From Eremophila alpestris peregrina (lineage: Eukaryota; Chordata; Aves; Passeriformes; Alaudidae), in contig WMCF01000008.1 of assembly GCA_009792885.1 (NCBI GenBank), positions 18,301,434 through 18,365,433 on the forward strand: DNA of 64,000 nt, in the 5' to 3' direction. Below, piece by piece: positions 50,233 through 63,518 of the stretch. The notes below the pieces were generated by a model that did no database searches, was not told the DNA's origin, and saw only the letters and a list, made by a program, of their open reading frames with translations. The position numbers and the translations under genes are program-made. Numbering within the stretch: position 1 is the first letter of the stretch; every line of letters starts with the position of its first letter.

Positions 50233-53200
50233 GTAAGATTTCACCTGTATGTAATTAAACTGGTGGCGAGCTAAGGACTATCTCCAGGTGAATCTGTGGG
50301 GAAAATTTTTAGTGACATTGTTGTGAAAATGAACAGAACAGATTTTGGAAAATCCCCAGTCTCCTAGTTCAGGGTGCCTGGGATGAGGCAGCAGAAAAAT
50401 AAAGGTCCTTGGGAACACAAGGATGGAGCATTTTGTCATCTTACTCCTAAGAAAAGGGTGTGAACAAGTCTAAAACCAACAAGCAAAAAGAAGGACAAGA
50501 GAGCTAGTGAAAAACAGCTGGGAAACTGAACTTCAAAACTAATTCGTCTTGTTAGCAGGTCTCATGGAAATCTCACGTTTCTCTGCAAGTTTGATCTCAA
50601 CAAATTCTGGCAGAATAAGGTTGCAGTAAAAGAAGTTCTAGTGGTTTTTCTAGTAAGCAAGACAAAGAATTGAAGAATGGAGTTTGGGGAGTTGAAATGG
50701 TCTATACTTACTGTGCAGTGAAGCTCCATGTTATGCTAGGTAAAATAGTTTACCTGAATTTTTCTGAGTCACTACAGTCTATTTGATTCTTATCAGTGCC
50801 TTAAAAAACTGGATATTTGTGGCAGAAATTCTGACAAAAATTCTGTGATATTGTATACATATTGTATTTAACGAAAGGTAAGGGGCAAAAAAACCATAAC
50901 TTGTTTTAATAAGGACAGAACATTACACTGCTCATTCTAGCATCTATTTCAGTTTACCTACTGGAGAGATAATGGAAAAGAACTGTTATAAAAGTGGATG
51001 TATTGATGTCTTTAAAAAACTTCAGCATGCTAGAAGTGATGAGTGCCCTAAAAATGCATGAAGAAATTCTTATTCTTTCTTCACATCATAGTTTGTATAC
51101 TGGGCAACAGAAAAATCCCTGGTCTTAAAAACTTTTGGGGCTAACTTGGATGTTGGTGAAAAAACAGATTTCACACAAAAAAATTGTCAAAGCAGCAGGG
51201 GATTTGAAAATACTTGAAATGAAATATGGAAAACCAGCATAGCAATAACAAATAGGGGCTACCAGGCATAACAATGTCTCAAATTCTACTCTAATTTGAG
51301 TTTAGATTACTGAATCTCAGGCCACCTACTATGCAGAGTACTGAAACACCTTTGGAGAATAAATATATTTTTTAACAGAGCTAATAATTATAGTCCTCAC
51401 TTTTCACATTGTGCAAGAAATGGGAAATTTGGGTTTTTCAAATTAATTATGAACTGTATTCCAGAACAGTAATTTCAGTATGTTCTACAGTGTTCTAGAT
51501 ACAAATAAAAGAGAATAGACTATCTGTACAGGTCCTGTATATGATACTCTATAAAAAAGGACTATAAGAGAAAAAAAGGAAGTTCTGGATTCTAGGAACA
51601 TACTATTCAAGCATACACTGGCAACCTGACTTCAATTTCCAGGTCTTGCAATATTTAATTTCTTTAACAGTTTTGAAAATAGATCTATTCAAAGGTCACA
51701 AAACCATAGCTTCAGTCCTAAGGGATCAACCTTCCTCAGTGAAAGTATTAGACAAGATAATTTTCTTAGGAAATCTAGTTTTGAATCTTTTCTGTGCCTG
51801 ATTTTTTTATCACTTCCTTCCTCAGAGGGAGCACTAAACCAAAGGCTGTTGTCCGACAGGTCCAGATAATTCATCCAGCATGACAAAATCAGCCACATCC
51901 CCCGTGCTTTGTGATGAAATTTTGGCCATGGCTTTTTCTGGGAAGGGACAGAAAAGGCCTGATAAATTGCCCATGCAAAGAGTGATGGTGTACTTAGATT
52001 CGAAAAGGCTTTGTCAAGGTGGTTGCTGTTCAGACCAGTATTTTCAAAAGTCACAAACAGTTAAGTTCTAGACAGCTCTCAGTTTGAAGAGGTAGCATCT
52101 TAGTCAGTTTTAAGTGCTTTGACAATTAGGCAGTATGTAAATAAGCATGACAATTTTTTTCTAAATATTGTTACAGTTGCATTCAAAGAAATTTTAGTAA
52201 AAAATTTCTGTTTCCAGAACAGATAACAATGGTGGTTATGTTGGTATATTTATCTATATCTATGTTTAAATAGATATCTTCTCTATCTCTAGCTATTGTA
52301 GAAACTGTTTCTCTCTATTTCAATTGCTGTGTCTATCTTTTGGTATTCCCCACATGTAAGTGGGGAATTCATTCATTAACGATAGTTTTGGATATTCTCC
52401 CAAAGTTGAATGAGTAGATATTCAAGGCTAAACAAGTCACCCTATAAATGTTTTACATTTAGAAGAGTTGGAAAACTACGTCCAGAGTTTGATTTGTTTG
52501 ATCCTGAAAAAAACCCATCTAAATTGGACTATATAACTTTTGGTTGATTTTTCATAACCTTATTATTCATCCAAGGCCTTTAAAGTGCTTCTAAAAACAA
52601 GTGACATACACACACACACAGAAGCGCACACATATGTATATATCACTACATGAACATACTAGAGTTGATTATGGCCTCTGAATTATTTTTCTTTTAGGTG
52701 GAAAAGCACTATTACATGCATATATATGGCAATAAATGTATATAGATTGATGTAAAGTCCACATATACAACTGAACTTGTCTTTTGCTTGGTTTTGTTTT
52801 GTTTTCTTATAGTGTGTGTGTGTATTTGCACACAATACATAAAATAGTTGTCAAAACAATGAAAATAGTCTGAGGTACCTCAGCAGCAACTAATTCCAAA
52901 TGTGACATTTAAGGGTAAAGTACATAGTAACAGCATTCGTCTGGTTGATAGATTGCAAAAATCTTACAGCTACACTATTTCTTCAAACAATAGCATGCTG
53001 TTCTCATTATGTATTGGACAGAATATAAAGTAAGTTCCTATAGTTAAATACATATTGCTTCTCCCCAGATTCATGCTGTGGAGCATCAGGAACTTCAGCT
53101 TATTTTAACTAATATAAATTAGGTTAGAATCCCAACATTAGCTGAAGTGCAGTTGTGCCTATCTTGGGTAAGTAAATATCTGTTTATTTCTAAAAATCAA

Positions 53201-56200
53201 TTTTTGGTGATAGAGGAAATTTCATCTATTGGATAAAATGATTTCTAAATCCTTAACAAGAAAAAGTCTGGTGACCACAGCTTCCTCAAAATAAGGTGTA
53301 AAATTGCTTTTATTTGCTTAGTCTTAACTCTGTATTTGTGCATGTGTCAGAATCAGAAAATTCTACATAACTTTGAAAGCACCTTGTCCTTGAAGTAAAA
53401 AAAAATAATATAGGCTTCAATTTTCTTCTATTTTATTTCTGCTTTTCCCATCCAGCAAGCTAGTCAAATAGACTCTGATGCATGAGTAAAACAGATGACA
53501 GACAGAGGAACACATCAAGCTCAATGTCCTTGGGCATATTTTGTTGACTTTAAATTGTATCTAGCACTTCATGACAGAAAATCATTTCCATTTCAGAACT
53601 TTAAAAGCTGAAATAACAGAAGGATAGGTAGGCCTATAGCAGTTCTGTAAATACACAGTGAGAAACGCTTCAAAATATGTCCTTGTCTGAGGTCTTTCAT
53701 GCATCATTTAATAAACTGAGAACCTGAATTACAGTTAATAGTAAAATAGAAATTCTTTAATTTTAATGACAAAAACCTTCTTTTGTTCCCTCTCCTACTG
53801 AACTATATAGTAACATGCTAACTAGGACTGTTCACATGTTATTGACCTGACAGAACAAGTACAAGGATCTGCCACATATTGTTGTAAAACAAACAATTCG
53901 TTAGTGAATGTGAGTCAGCACTCTTGTTATATTAAAGACTTGCATATATTTGTCTGTTGAGGAAAGAGAAGAATGGAATTTCCATTCCTTCTGCTATTTT
54001 CATTTACAATGTGAGTTATTTTATCCCATCAAAGTTTGGAACTATAGCGTTTCCCATGTGACGTATGAAATATGCTGTAAGTTGTTACAGACTGCTATGC
54101 TTGTAGCTGGTTTATGACAAAAAAACGATTTTCAGCCATTATAAAAATACTTTTTACTCTTGTTGCCCATTTTCAAATAGAGACTAACACACTTAAATTT
54201 AGAAAGTGTTTGCAACCAATAAAGTCACTTCTGACACTCTACAAAGTCACTGAAGAGAACAGGCTCTTTTAAGGTGTCATCTGGTGGATGAGTACTTTCA
54301 GATGACATCACATTAATTTAATCCTAAAGCGTTTTCCTGTTCCTATTGACTATAAAGGAACTACACATGTCAGATTCAGACAGCAGCTTCTATTTTAGGC
54401 TCTGCATTGGTCAGAATAATCCTGTTAAAAATGTTCACTTTCCATCTACAAGGTCAGTCAAAAGGAGCCAGTACAAATGGAAGAAAGAAAAAAAGATACT
54501 TGCTGAAAACAGAGCCCATGGCACCTACCTGGCATTCCCTGCTCTGCCTGCTGATGGAAACTGTGCAAAGCATAGGCAGCTTTAGAATGTCTGTCCTATC
54601 ACCAGCCAAGACATTCACCAATATTCAAGTGACTTGATTTCAGTGTTCTGAATCCTCACAGACAGAACAGTTTAAAGCTTTGCCCTTTTCTGACTAATGA
54701 GCAATGAGTTCTCAATGTGCTTTTTCTAAATAAAGCTTAACTTATTATAGATTGGAAACTGTGTCACATGTGTTTGCATGAAGGGAAAGTCAAATAACAA
54801 TCAAAAGACATTAATTTTCTAAGATATTATTTCCAAAGAAATGTTAAGAAATATTGATCTTTTGGAGAACAATCAATAAATTTTGAGAAAATTAAGATAA
54901 TACAATCAAATAGGCAATGAATTTATGAAGTACTTTCTGAGCTGCAAAATGTCTTTAAAGTCAAGTTTTCCAGAAATTTGAACATTTAAATTAACTATGT
55001 TTATGAAGTAAAACACTTAACTTTACACAAGTTATTTTGAAGCTACTGCTGCATATACTTAAATGCAAAAAACCCCCATATGCTGGCATGCTCCTTTGAC
55101 TAGGTACATTTTATCTATTTTATGGGTGGATAGACTGGAAAAAATACAAATGAAAACATCTAACACATGACAAAATTTTCTACAGGATCAAAATAAATCT
55201 CTACTACAAAGTATCTGGGTTTTTAATAAACTATAGCAATAAACATTAAGAGATAATTGGATATTTATAGGTGACCATTGGAGAACAGCTTAAGAAATTC
55301 TTTCTCAATGAAAATGCCATTTCTCTAACTACCATACCTAATCTTCTGCAGTGTAAAGTAAAGTGGATAAAATATAAAATGAAATTATTCTGAGTGCAAA
55401 ATAGACCCTTTTTATTTCTTCATTGAATATGTTAGGAATGAGCTGACATTCTGTTCCTTTTCAAGGAATGAATAGAGATTTAAAAGGAAAGGAATCTATA
55501 CAAACCAGGTATAAAGCAGATTGATTTTTTAATACTTGGATAGCATTAGACAATTTTCAATGCATCAGAAAACATGAAACAAAATGATACATCAATGAAG
55601 TCACCTCTCTTGCTAAGAACAGCAAACAGGGAAGCATTTAGGCTGTTGTGGATAATGCACAATAAAAGTTTATCTCAATTGACAGGATGGTTTCTCTGTA
55701 CAGAGCAGGACATACTTTTCCTGTGTTTTGAGCCTCTCATGTAATAATCTGTATATAGTTACAATGGTGGAACTCTTCAATCTTAGCACATCATCTTCAA
55801 TTTCTCAATTGTAAATTGTTTCATTCTAGTATTAAAGAGACTGGCTGTCAAAAAAATGCACTCAAATCTTTATTTCAAACGAAATATCAATAGTCAAGTG
55901 TATGAGAAGAAAATCTAGTAAAAATAAAAAAAAACAAAAATAGTGAAAGATCACGTTGTGGTTTATTTTCTCAACATCCACACTTTTAACCCTCTGAATT
56001 CCTGTCACAATACATACATAGAAGCTTTGCAAAGTGGTTCTTTCTGTCAGTAGTAGAACCAACAATACTTAGATTACTGCAGGTTTTGTTTCTTTGTACT
56101 GAGGTTCTGTGTGGGTCCTCAAAAGATTATTGTAGTTTTTTCTGTCTTTCAGTGTTGCCTGTGGGAATTAGTGTGTCTATTCTCAGTATTTAGCCACTAT

Positions 56201-56931
56201 TTCTAGTAAAACTTGTTGTAATCTAGTTTTTTCCCTGAGTTTCTGTGACTTATATTCCTCTGAAAAAAAACCTAAAACTAGTCAAAGATTCAAAAGGATC
56301 TGGGTTTTTAAATGTGGTTTGTGGACTTTTTATCTTTGTTTTGGTTTTGGTTGTTTCTGAGGGTTTTTCTTTTTGGGGGGGAGCAATTTGCTTTGTTTGG
56401 GTTTTTTCAAACAAATGTATATCATGGTGTGATTAAGAATATTTTATTTACCATGGGGGAGAGGGGGAAGCACAGACACCCAACCCCCTTGAAAACAGAG
56501 GAAAAATACTCATTATTAGTACTGATTTTCTAAAAGCACCACTACTTTCCTTAAAAGCCCAGTGTGCTGATAGCATAAATGTGCATTTAGAGATCTCATT
56601 TCTAAAATCTGTAGAGACTTTCACCCACCAGTAAAGCATTTTAAATTACATAGATAAACACATAATTTCTTTTCTAAAAGCCTTTGACAGTATCTTGAGG
56701 TCCATATGATAAATCTGATTTTATTTTTGGATGACTCTTTACTAAATGTGCAAAGATATTTACAATATTGAAGGACTTGGGACCCCTTCCTGTCTGACTT
56801 ACTCGTCTTAAAATCATTCCTGAAGCAGTCCTCTATTGATCTTATTTTATATAAAATGTAAAATACCAAAACATTTTAGATTTGTAATCAGAGTTCTTTA
56901 GGAAATCACTCAGAGCTGGATTCTCCAGAGA
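50233..56931. other. Long stretch without supported genes
   Basis: About 6.7 kb of AT-rich DNA. Frames at 51689-52054 (minus, 121 codons), 51880-52071 and 54346-54637 (plus) have no recognisable domain. Short CA/TG runs are at 52606-52619 and 52812-52823. A GT/G-rich patch lies at about 56335-56407. Confidence 0.45.
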
Positions 56932-56953
56932 TATGACCTAGATATAGGTCATA
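56932..56953. promoter_or_regulatory. Palindrome containing an everted AGGTCA repeat (ER6)
   Basis: TATGACCTA and TAGGTCATA are exact reverse complements around a 4-base centre. Within it TGACCT (56934-56939) and AGGTCA (56946-56951) form an everted repeat with a 6-base spacer. That is the arrangement used by thyroid hormone receptor-type elements such as the chicken lysozyme silencer. One site alone, with no promoter nearby, is weak evidence of function. Confidence 0.35.
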
Positions 56954-57284
56954 ACATATGGTAGAATGGGATGAGTTGCTGAAGCTGTGTCTACTGAAGC
57001 TGAAAAAATAGGTAAAGAAGGGATGTCTATCTGTCTGAGCCTACTCTTTCCTTCCAAAATAACCGTGAAGGAGACAAGGGAATAGCTGTACAACAAATGG
57101 GATGTTGTATAATCATCTTCCACCTGGATCCCTAACACTGGGGACTTACTTGAGTGAGGAGAGTCCCATAAGATTAATGTAACATGCATCAGTTGACAGA
57201 TTCTTTGGTGCTGTACAGCTGTTCTGCATCAGATCTCCAGCAAAAGGTGAATCCACTTAACTACTGAATTCAGGCCCTATATAA

Positions 57285-57347
57285 ATGTAAACATGTAGTG
57301 ATGTGATAGAGAAACATATACAGAGAAGTGGTTTGGGTGGTCTGTAG
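57285..57347. repeat. 63-bp direct repeat, left copy
   Basis: Identical to 57389-57451, beginning ATGTAAACATGTAGTGATGT and ending GGTGGTCTGTAG. The two copies flank the adapter sequence, and the duplication is probably a by-product of the same library artefact. Confidence 0.95.
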
Positions 57348-57385
57348 CTGTCTCTTATACACATCTAGATGTGTATAAGAGACAG
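57348..57385. other. Nextera mate-pair junction adapter (contamination)
   Basis: Two Tn5 19-bp mosaic ends lie head to head: CTGTCTCTTATACACATCT at 57348-57366 and its reverse complement AGATGTGTATAAGAGACAG at 57367-57385. This 38-mer is the circularisation junction of Illumina Nextera mate-pair libraries and is not genomic. The minus-strand frame across it yields VSYTHLDVYKRQ, a typical contaminant peptide of such junctions. Confidence 0.98.
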
Positions 57386-57388
57386 GTG

Positions 57389-57451
57389 ATGTAAACATGT
57401 AGTGATGTGATAGAGAAACATATACAGAGAAGTGGTTTGGGTGGTCTGTAG
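57389..57451. repeat. 63-bp direct repeat, right copy
   Basis: Identical to 57285-57347. After it the sequence goes on uniquely with ACTGCATCTAGACCCC. A single copy without adapter is the likely true genome state. Confidence 0.9.
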
Positions 57452-58009
57452 ACTGCATCTAGACCCCATTCGATAGCAGGAATAACTATGACTCTCTTTA
57501 GACAGGACTTGGGTTGTAACTGGGCTCAGCTGCAGAGGTCACACTCCCCTGCAGCCCCACTAAAAACCCCCAAGGGTAACTGAATCAGTCTCTGTCCCAG
57601 TGATATGTAGTTATAATTAATCTCTTCCTTTTTCTTGGACTCATTGACCAGCAATTGTACTAAATAAATTGAAACAAATTTATCGTAACAATTTTACTGT
57701 GTTTGTTTCTCAGAGCCTGGCCCATGAGTTTTAAGTTGGGCACAGCTTGACAGTAACTGAAGTTACACTGTTGGCTTGTACTACCCTCACACTGACTGAT
57801 TTGACCAAAGTTGACAAAATGGCCCAATTGAGAAGCTACTGTACCCATTGAGGGCCACACAGACCAGTCCTTCAGACTGGAATTGCATTCTGGCTACACA
57901 TGACCACAATCCACAGTGGACTCATGGAAAACCAATTTTTTTTATGAAATTGGAGTTCTATAACACTCTGGAAGTTGATATGGAAGGATAATCATCCTTT
58001 ATCCAGGGG

Positions 58010-58440
58010 ATGGTCAGGTATCCCAAGGTACATGAAGTTCCCACCTCCAAATGTGCCAGGGGAAGAAACATCAGTGTGGTGAGGGAGAGGGTGGGAGTAG
58101 CAAGGAAGAACAAGACACTCTGTGTTGCCTACCTCCCCTACCCTGGTGAACAGCACAGGACATCAAAGGACACCAGCAGGGAAGGTCCTGGACAAAAGTG
58201 CATCATGCCCATGCTGAGGAAACCAGACATACTGGCTGCTAGGGCTAATTTAAAAAAGATGCCATGAGAAATTTTGTTTCAATGTGCAAAATGTGGGAAA
58301 GCAATTAAAAAACATCACAGTGTTGCCTGACATTTCCCACAATGTAAAGGGGCTGCAGAAATGGCTCCCATTGGAAAACAGATGTGAGCTGTGTGGGAAA
58401 AGTTTTAAAAAATTGGTGTGGGACAACATAAAAAATTGTT
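58010..58440 (+). pseudogene. Decayed retroviral gag-like remnant (tentative)
   Basis: This GC-richer block has an open plus-strand frame of 85 codons (58010-58267). It is followed by two cysteine-containing patches around 58275-58320 and 58340-58385, with the words CGK and, in another frame, GSHW. Those words and their spacing recall the two zinc knuckles of a retroviral nucleocapsid. Stops and frameshifts lie between and within the patches and some zinc-binding residues are missing, so it is dead. No protease or polymerase follows. A C2H2 zinc-finger remnant is an alternative reading. Sequence from about 57460 may belong to the same old element. Confidence 0.25.
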
Positions 58441-58991
58441 GCAACCCATTGTGATTAAGTAACTCCTTGTTTTGAAAAGAGTTTTATCCCCTAAAATTCT
58501 TTTCCCATACTGAGTATAGAAAAAATGCTGGTCATTCACAAGAAGAGCCAAATATAAGGGTATCATAAATGGCTGCATTTCAGTAGAACTGATTACACCA
58601 CTTGGGACATGTGTGAGACAGTTCTGTATTATAATGAACACTAATAGCAAAAGGCTGTTTTTCACATACAGTTCTTAAAATAGCATGATGCTCTTCTCTA
58701 AACAAAATTTGTCATAATTTAGGAAGCGATTTTTCTCACTGAAAAACACATTCCAGACTATAAAAAATATAATACTGTTTTCACAACACTATTAATAAAG
58801 TAGTAAACAAATCACTTGATAACTATGAAAACTGAAAAAAAAATTAAGTCATTATTAAAAATTTGTCCCATCATTCATTCTATGTTTTCTCCTTATTCCA
58901 ACTATCTGCCAGTTCTTTCTTTGAGAAATAGTATGTTTAAAGGAGCTGATTTAATAATAAAACTAAAAATCAAAAAAAGTTAATCTTCTTG

Positions 58992-59581
58992 TGTTGGTTT
59001 TGGGTTAATGAGTAAATTTACTTCACAGTGGCTTGCATGGGATTGTGTTATGGATTTTAACACCCTGAACAGAGGGTTGATAATATAGAGACATTTTTGT
59101 TATTTCTGAGCAGGGCTTGCACAGAGCCAAGGTAATTTCTGCTTTTTGCACAGCCACAGTGGCACAAAATTTGGGAGTGCATGGGAAGATGTGAGGAGAC
59201 ACAAGTGTGACAGGTTATCCCAGCTGAAGCTGACCACAGGGATATTCCAGACCATATGGCATCACACTCAGTACATAAAGTGGGGAAAAAGGAGGAAGGG
59301 CAGGGCATTTGGAGTGATGCCATTTTCCCTCCCAAGTCACTATCATACATTATGGGGCTCTGCTCTCCTGGGAATGGATGAACACTTGCCTGCCCATGGG
59401 GAGTAGTGAAAGTATTCCTTTGTTTGTGAGTGTGGACTTTGTTTTCCCATTTAAACTGTCTATATCTCAACCCAAAATTTTCTAGATTTTACTCTTCTAA
59501 TTCTCGCCCTAATCCCACTGGTGTGGGAGTGAATGAACCATTGCATGGGGCTTGGCTGTTGGATGGGATTAAACCATGACA
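58992..59581 (-). mobile_element. Solo LTR of an avian endogenous retrovirus
   Basis: The right end on + is GGGATTAAACCATGACA, the reverse complement of an LTR start TGTCATGGTTTAATCCC. The left end TGTTGGTTTTGGGTTAATGA is the reverse complement of its 3' end. The 590-bp length fits the family. Inside are CCATATGGCATCACACTCAG followed by a TATA-like ACATAAA on +. Imperfect TTCTT flanks may be a target duplication. It shares both termini with the collapsed copy at 10571-10690. The 137- and 86-codon frames inside are not genes. Confidence 0.8.
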
Positions 59582-62500
59582 TTTCTTTGCTTAATGCTTA
59601 GGCTACATCTTGCAGTAGTAGAGAACAGTCTCTGCTGTTATTAAATGTGTGTAAGGGTTTCACATTCCTGGGAAATGTAAACGAAATATTGATATTTTAC
59701 ACTACATAATCCATGGAGTTGATGTATGGAAACTATTTTTAAAATATTCATACCATCACATACTGTGTTTTTATTTAATCTTACAGGCACCCAGAACTGG
59801 CTCAAATTTCAGTTCATAGTTCAGTGTCATATTAAGCTTAAGTAGATTGTAATAGTACACTGTTGATGACGATGTTGAATATGCATTGTGCACTTACAGA
59901 TGTTTGTTTTCTTTTAATTTGGAGAGTGTGAACTAAAATAATTTCTTTCCAAATATCTTCCCTAACTATAGATCCTTGGTGAAAATGTAAGAAGATTTCA
60001 TACCAGTCTAAAATGTAAGAAGGTTTCATACCCTGAAGGTCCTGTGGGACAGATATATCAGAAAATGCATGTGTCTGACTAACTGTAATTTAACAGTCTT
60101 AAAAACAGTTGAAATGAAGTTTATTCACAACAGTCAAGTTGCTGGCTCTAAAAGGAACATTTTACTCATGAAAAAGTTTGACAAATGTTAGTTTAGAGTG
60201 TGATGGTGATTATTCTGCACCTGAATACAGAGCCAGTTACATACTCAAGTTAACAGATGTCAGATTCATTTGTACAGGGATGTTTTACAAGCATTCCAAT
60301 GACTCTGCCTAAATTTCCATTCACAATCTTTCTCTTGTGTTGAAGTGGAAATTGAGACATCCAGAGACAAATTTATTCATAGCTATTTTCTTCTAGCAAT
60401 CTAAAATCCAGACAATACCTGCTTGGTTAACAAGTAGCCCAGTTTCTACTGAAGAATCTGGGCTTGATTATCTTTCAAAAATATACCTCAATTAGGGAAA
60501 TTTTATGTTGCAGATGAGTCTCAAAGCTCGGCGGCATAAACCTGTCTTCCACAGGTTCATAAGACACATGACTGAGCAATAAAAAATGGACAGAATAATT
60601 GTAGGTTTCATAAATAACTTGAATTCAGCTAGAAAAATAAAATCAGCTGTGCACGAAATGCGTTTTTAAAAATGTGGCCTCCAATTATTAGTAAGACCAG
60701 CAAATCAAATCAGTTGAAAGTTCTAGCTTGTGCAATTAAAACTGGAAGAATCATGAAGTTTCTTCAAATTTAGGATGCATATTAAAAGAGTGTTTGGTCT
60801 TTGCACTAAAAAAAGATGAAGATATTGTACATAAGAGAAAAAGTGAATTGATTAATAGAAACTCAGGTGGAGCAAAAATAATATTACTTAGTTCAGCTTA
60901 GTAAAGACATTTGAATTTTGCCTTCTGAGAGTAAGAGAATTAGTCAGAAGCTTTCTGAGTTCTCTAGTTTGAATTGTCTCACAACAAATAAGTAATGTGT
61001 AAAGGCTTAAAAAATAAAAAATGAAATATGTAATCTTGGTTTATCAATCATAACATATTCTAACATAAACTACTATAGTTTTCTGGGGATTTGGATAGAT
61101 GAGACCTGCAGTACTTTTTGTATTTGGACCAGAGGAGAACAGCTATTTCAATTTTTTATGGAAAAAAGTAGTGAAGATTGGATTATATTTTAATTTAAAA
61201 GTAAAGGAAAAACAACCTGAAAAGAAGATGACAAGGGATTTTGAAGGATCAGTTCAGTGGTATTTCACAAGAACAATTTTTAGGACAGATTTATTTAGTA
61301 TTTTTACCTAAAACAGAAGGGACATAATTTGCCTCAGGGAATTTGTGATTAAATAAAGTTGGAAAGTGTTGTCTACAAAAAAATAATTAACATATACAGG
61401 ATGAACTAACCATTGCAATGACAGGAATTTTAAGATGCAATGTAATTGGTAAACATGCAGGATTATATGCTTCAGGTTTAATAAGATAAACTTCTGTGAC
61501 ATCAATCTAGGAATTTATCTATAGAAAACAGATGAAAGGACTTTAATGCTGTTGGTTGATTACAGAATAATTTCCAGCTGCTAACTTGATGTAGCTGTGA
61601 AAAAGACAAAAAAAATATCTTAGTAAAGCAGAACAGAGATTTCCAGTGGAGGCAGGAAGATATTGATCCCACTGTAAATTTATGCCAGCTTAGTCTTATT
61701 GCAGAATGCACACACAACTCTTGTTACTCATGGTCATGAAAAGAGAACTCAGAATGGAGTAAACAGAGGAAGGCCTAGGAAAACACTTAGAAGCTTGACA
61801 GAATGCTAAAGAATGTGACTTTTTAAATTCAGCTAAGATGCTAAGAAGTTACCTGATCACTTAATATCAAAGTTCATATCAAAAAGTTAATATCAAAGAA
61901 GTATTTTTAGGTATAAGTGCAGCTAGGAAGAAAAACTAAATGTAGTGGCTTACTGTTATCTATTACATGTTATACAGGGCTGAGAAATGCTAAGTAATGT
62001 ATACCTTGAGAGACTGAGGGGAAAAATAACCCAAAAGCAAACATGAAATTCAACTGCCCTAAAGTGGATTTGGAGAAAAGTATTTGCGTCCAGTTAGATC
62101 TGTTTACTGTTTACCTACTACCTATTTACATCTAGTTCAAAAGATCATATTGAGAGAGTGACTAAAATAATAAGGCTGAAACTCTTGATCTGCATTTCTG
62201 GGCTGTGTAAAAACAGTTTGGAGCTCCAAATCTGCAGACATCTCTGTATAAAATAGATTGTAACGCATGTTATAAAGACAGAAGAAATTTGGCTTGTCAC
62301 ATTCAGGTTCTCATCATTGAACAGTTATGTGACATTTTTAATCATTTTTCCATAATTTTGCCAAGACTTTGCTCTGTTATTCTAGCCACATTACCACAGT
62401 GAAAGAAACAAGAGTGACATTTCTGGTGTCCAGTTTAGTTTAGGCTTCTGTAATTCAAGGTCCCTAAATATTAATTATTGAAAATGGCAGGCTTTGCAAA

Positions 62501-62680
62501 AAAGTACAATAGTTCTGAAAGTTCTTAATGATCAGTCAGATGTTCAGGAACAGCTGGTTGGGACTGAGAGGAGACACAAAACTTGCCACTTATGAAACAG
62601 AACTCAGTATGCTAATGAAAGGATAGTGAGATGAAGTGACTAGAATGCCAAGGCTCAATTTCACCCACATTATTTCTCAG
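59582..62680. other. Unannotated sequence with one small tandem repeat
   Basis: No supported gene. AAAATGTAAGAAGATTTCAT plus ACC at 59982-60004 is repeated with one change at 60010-60032 (period 28). Frames at 61099-61311 (plus) and 61308-61717 (minus) are T/A-driven and unassigned. Confidence 0.45.
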
Positions 62681-62806
62681 TTTTCTTTGGTTGGTTGGTT
62701 TTGTTTTTTGTGTGTTTTTTTTTGTTTGTTTGTTTTGCTTTGTTTGGTTGTTCTGTTGGTTTTGGTTTTTTGTTTGTTGTTTTGTTTTGTTGTTTTGTTT
62801 TATTTT
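62681..62806 (+). repeat. G/T-rich low-complexity tract
   Basis: Runs of GGTT, GTTT and TTTTG units make up about 125 bases almost without A or C on the plus strand. The phenylalanine/valine/leucine-rich frame covering it is a translation of this repeat. Confidence 0.9.
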
Positions 62807-63402
62807 AAAAGGAATGAAGGGATAAGTTGTTTACTGGTAAATGTAGTTTTTCATGCAAGCTTTTCTTCCACCTCCCTGCCACATGCTGTTACATTAATCC
62901 TTATCACCACTCATTAGACTGAGGCTAATTTTATTGCTTTATTGCTTCATCACTTTATATATCAATAGTCCACTCAGTTACCTCTCTGTCCTTTCTGAAG
63001 TCCTCATCTGCACTTCCCATTTGGAGAAAATTAACACTTTGAGCACAAAAGCAAAGCCTTATGAATCAGATTTACACAAATCTGCTGAATTCCATTTCAA
63101 CATTGGAAAGAAGTTCAGAGGACACATGCAACCTTTTTCTTCCAAATAGCAGTTACAAAAATATGGATCCAATTGGTAGCAACTCTAAAATAATCAACTC
63201 TGTTATTGCAAATCTTTATTTCTAGCTGTAATGCACTTCCAGTCTAGGAAGAAAATTCAAACCCTTGGACATCATTGATATTTCTGTAATATGACTTTAT
63301 AGTCCTCATTTTTGTTAAAAACATTTCATTGTGCTAGAGATAATAAAATATTTAGTTAAAGGTTTGAATACATATTTCTTACAGCTAGATGAATACCCTC
63401 AG

Positions 63403-63518
63403 CTAATCCCACACTGAGTTCTGAATGTTTGGCTGGAGATTTTCATGTGGTGGACAGAAGGAAGCACAAAAATCTCATTGAACTCTCTTCATCAGAGGAC
63501 TTTGAAGAATTCCTAAAG
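63403..63518 (+). CDS. Possible internal coding exon, unidentified gene
   Basis: The segment lies between an acceptor (AATACCCTCAG, with another TTTCTTACAG 20 bases before) and a good donor CTAAAG|GTGAGA (GT at 63519-63520). After two bases of a split codon, 38 codons are open. The translation is mixed and protein-like, ending in an acidic-to-basic SSSEDFEEFLK, unlike the T-rich or repeat translations elsewhere. Other frames carry stops. A second acceptor at 63897 could continue it in phase. I do not recognise the protein, and it may be chance. Confidence 0.35.

Noticed and set aside
51689..52071. Overlapping frames of 121 (minus) and 63 (plus) codons; a VYLD-like word near 51990 faintly recalls a CR1 reverse transcriptase
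   Set aside because: Only a few residues match and the frame breaks immediately; not enough to call CR1.
57270..57458. 62-codon minus-strand frame
   Set aside because: It crosses the Nextera junction and contains its contaminant peptide; not a gene.
59057..59470. 137-codon minus-strand frame
   Set aside because: Lies inside the solo LTR, a non-coding element.
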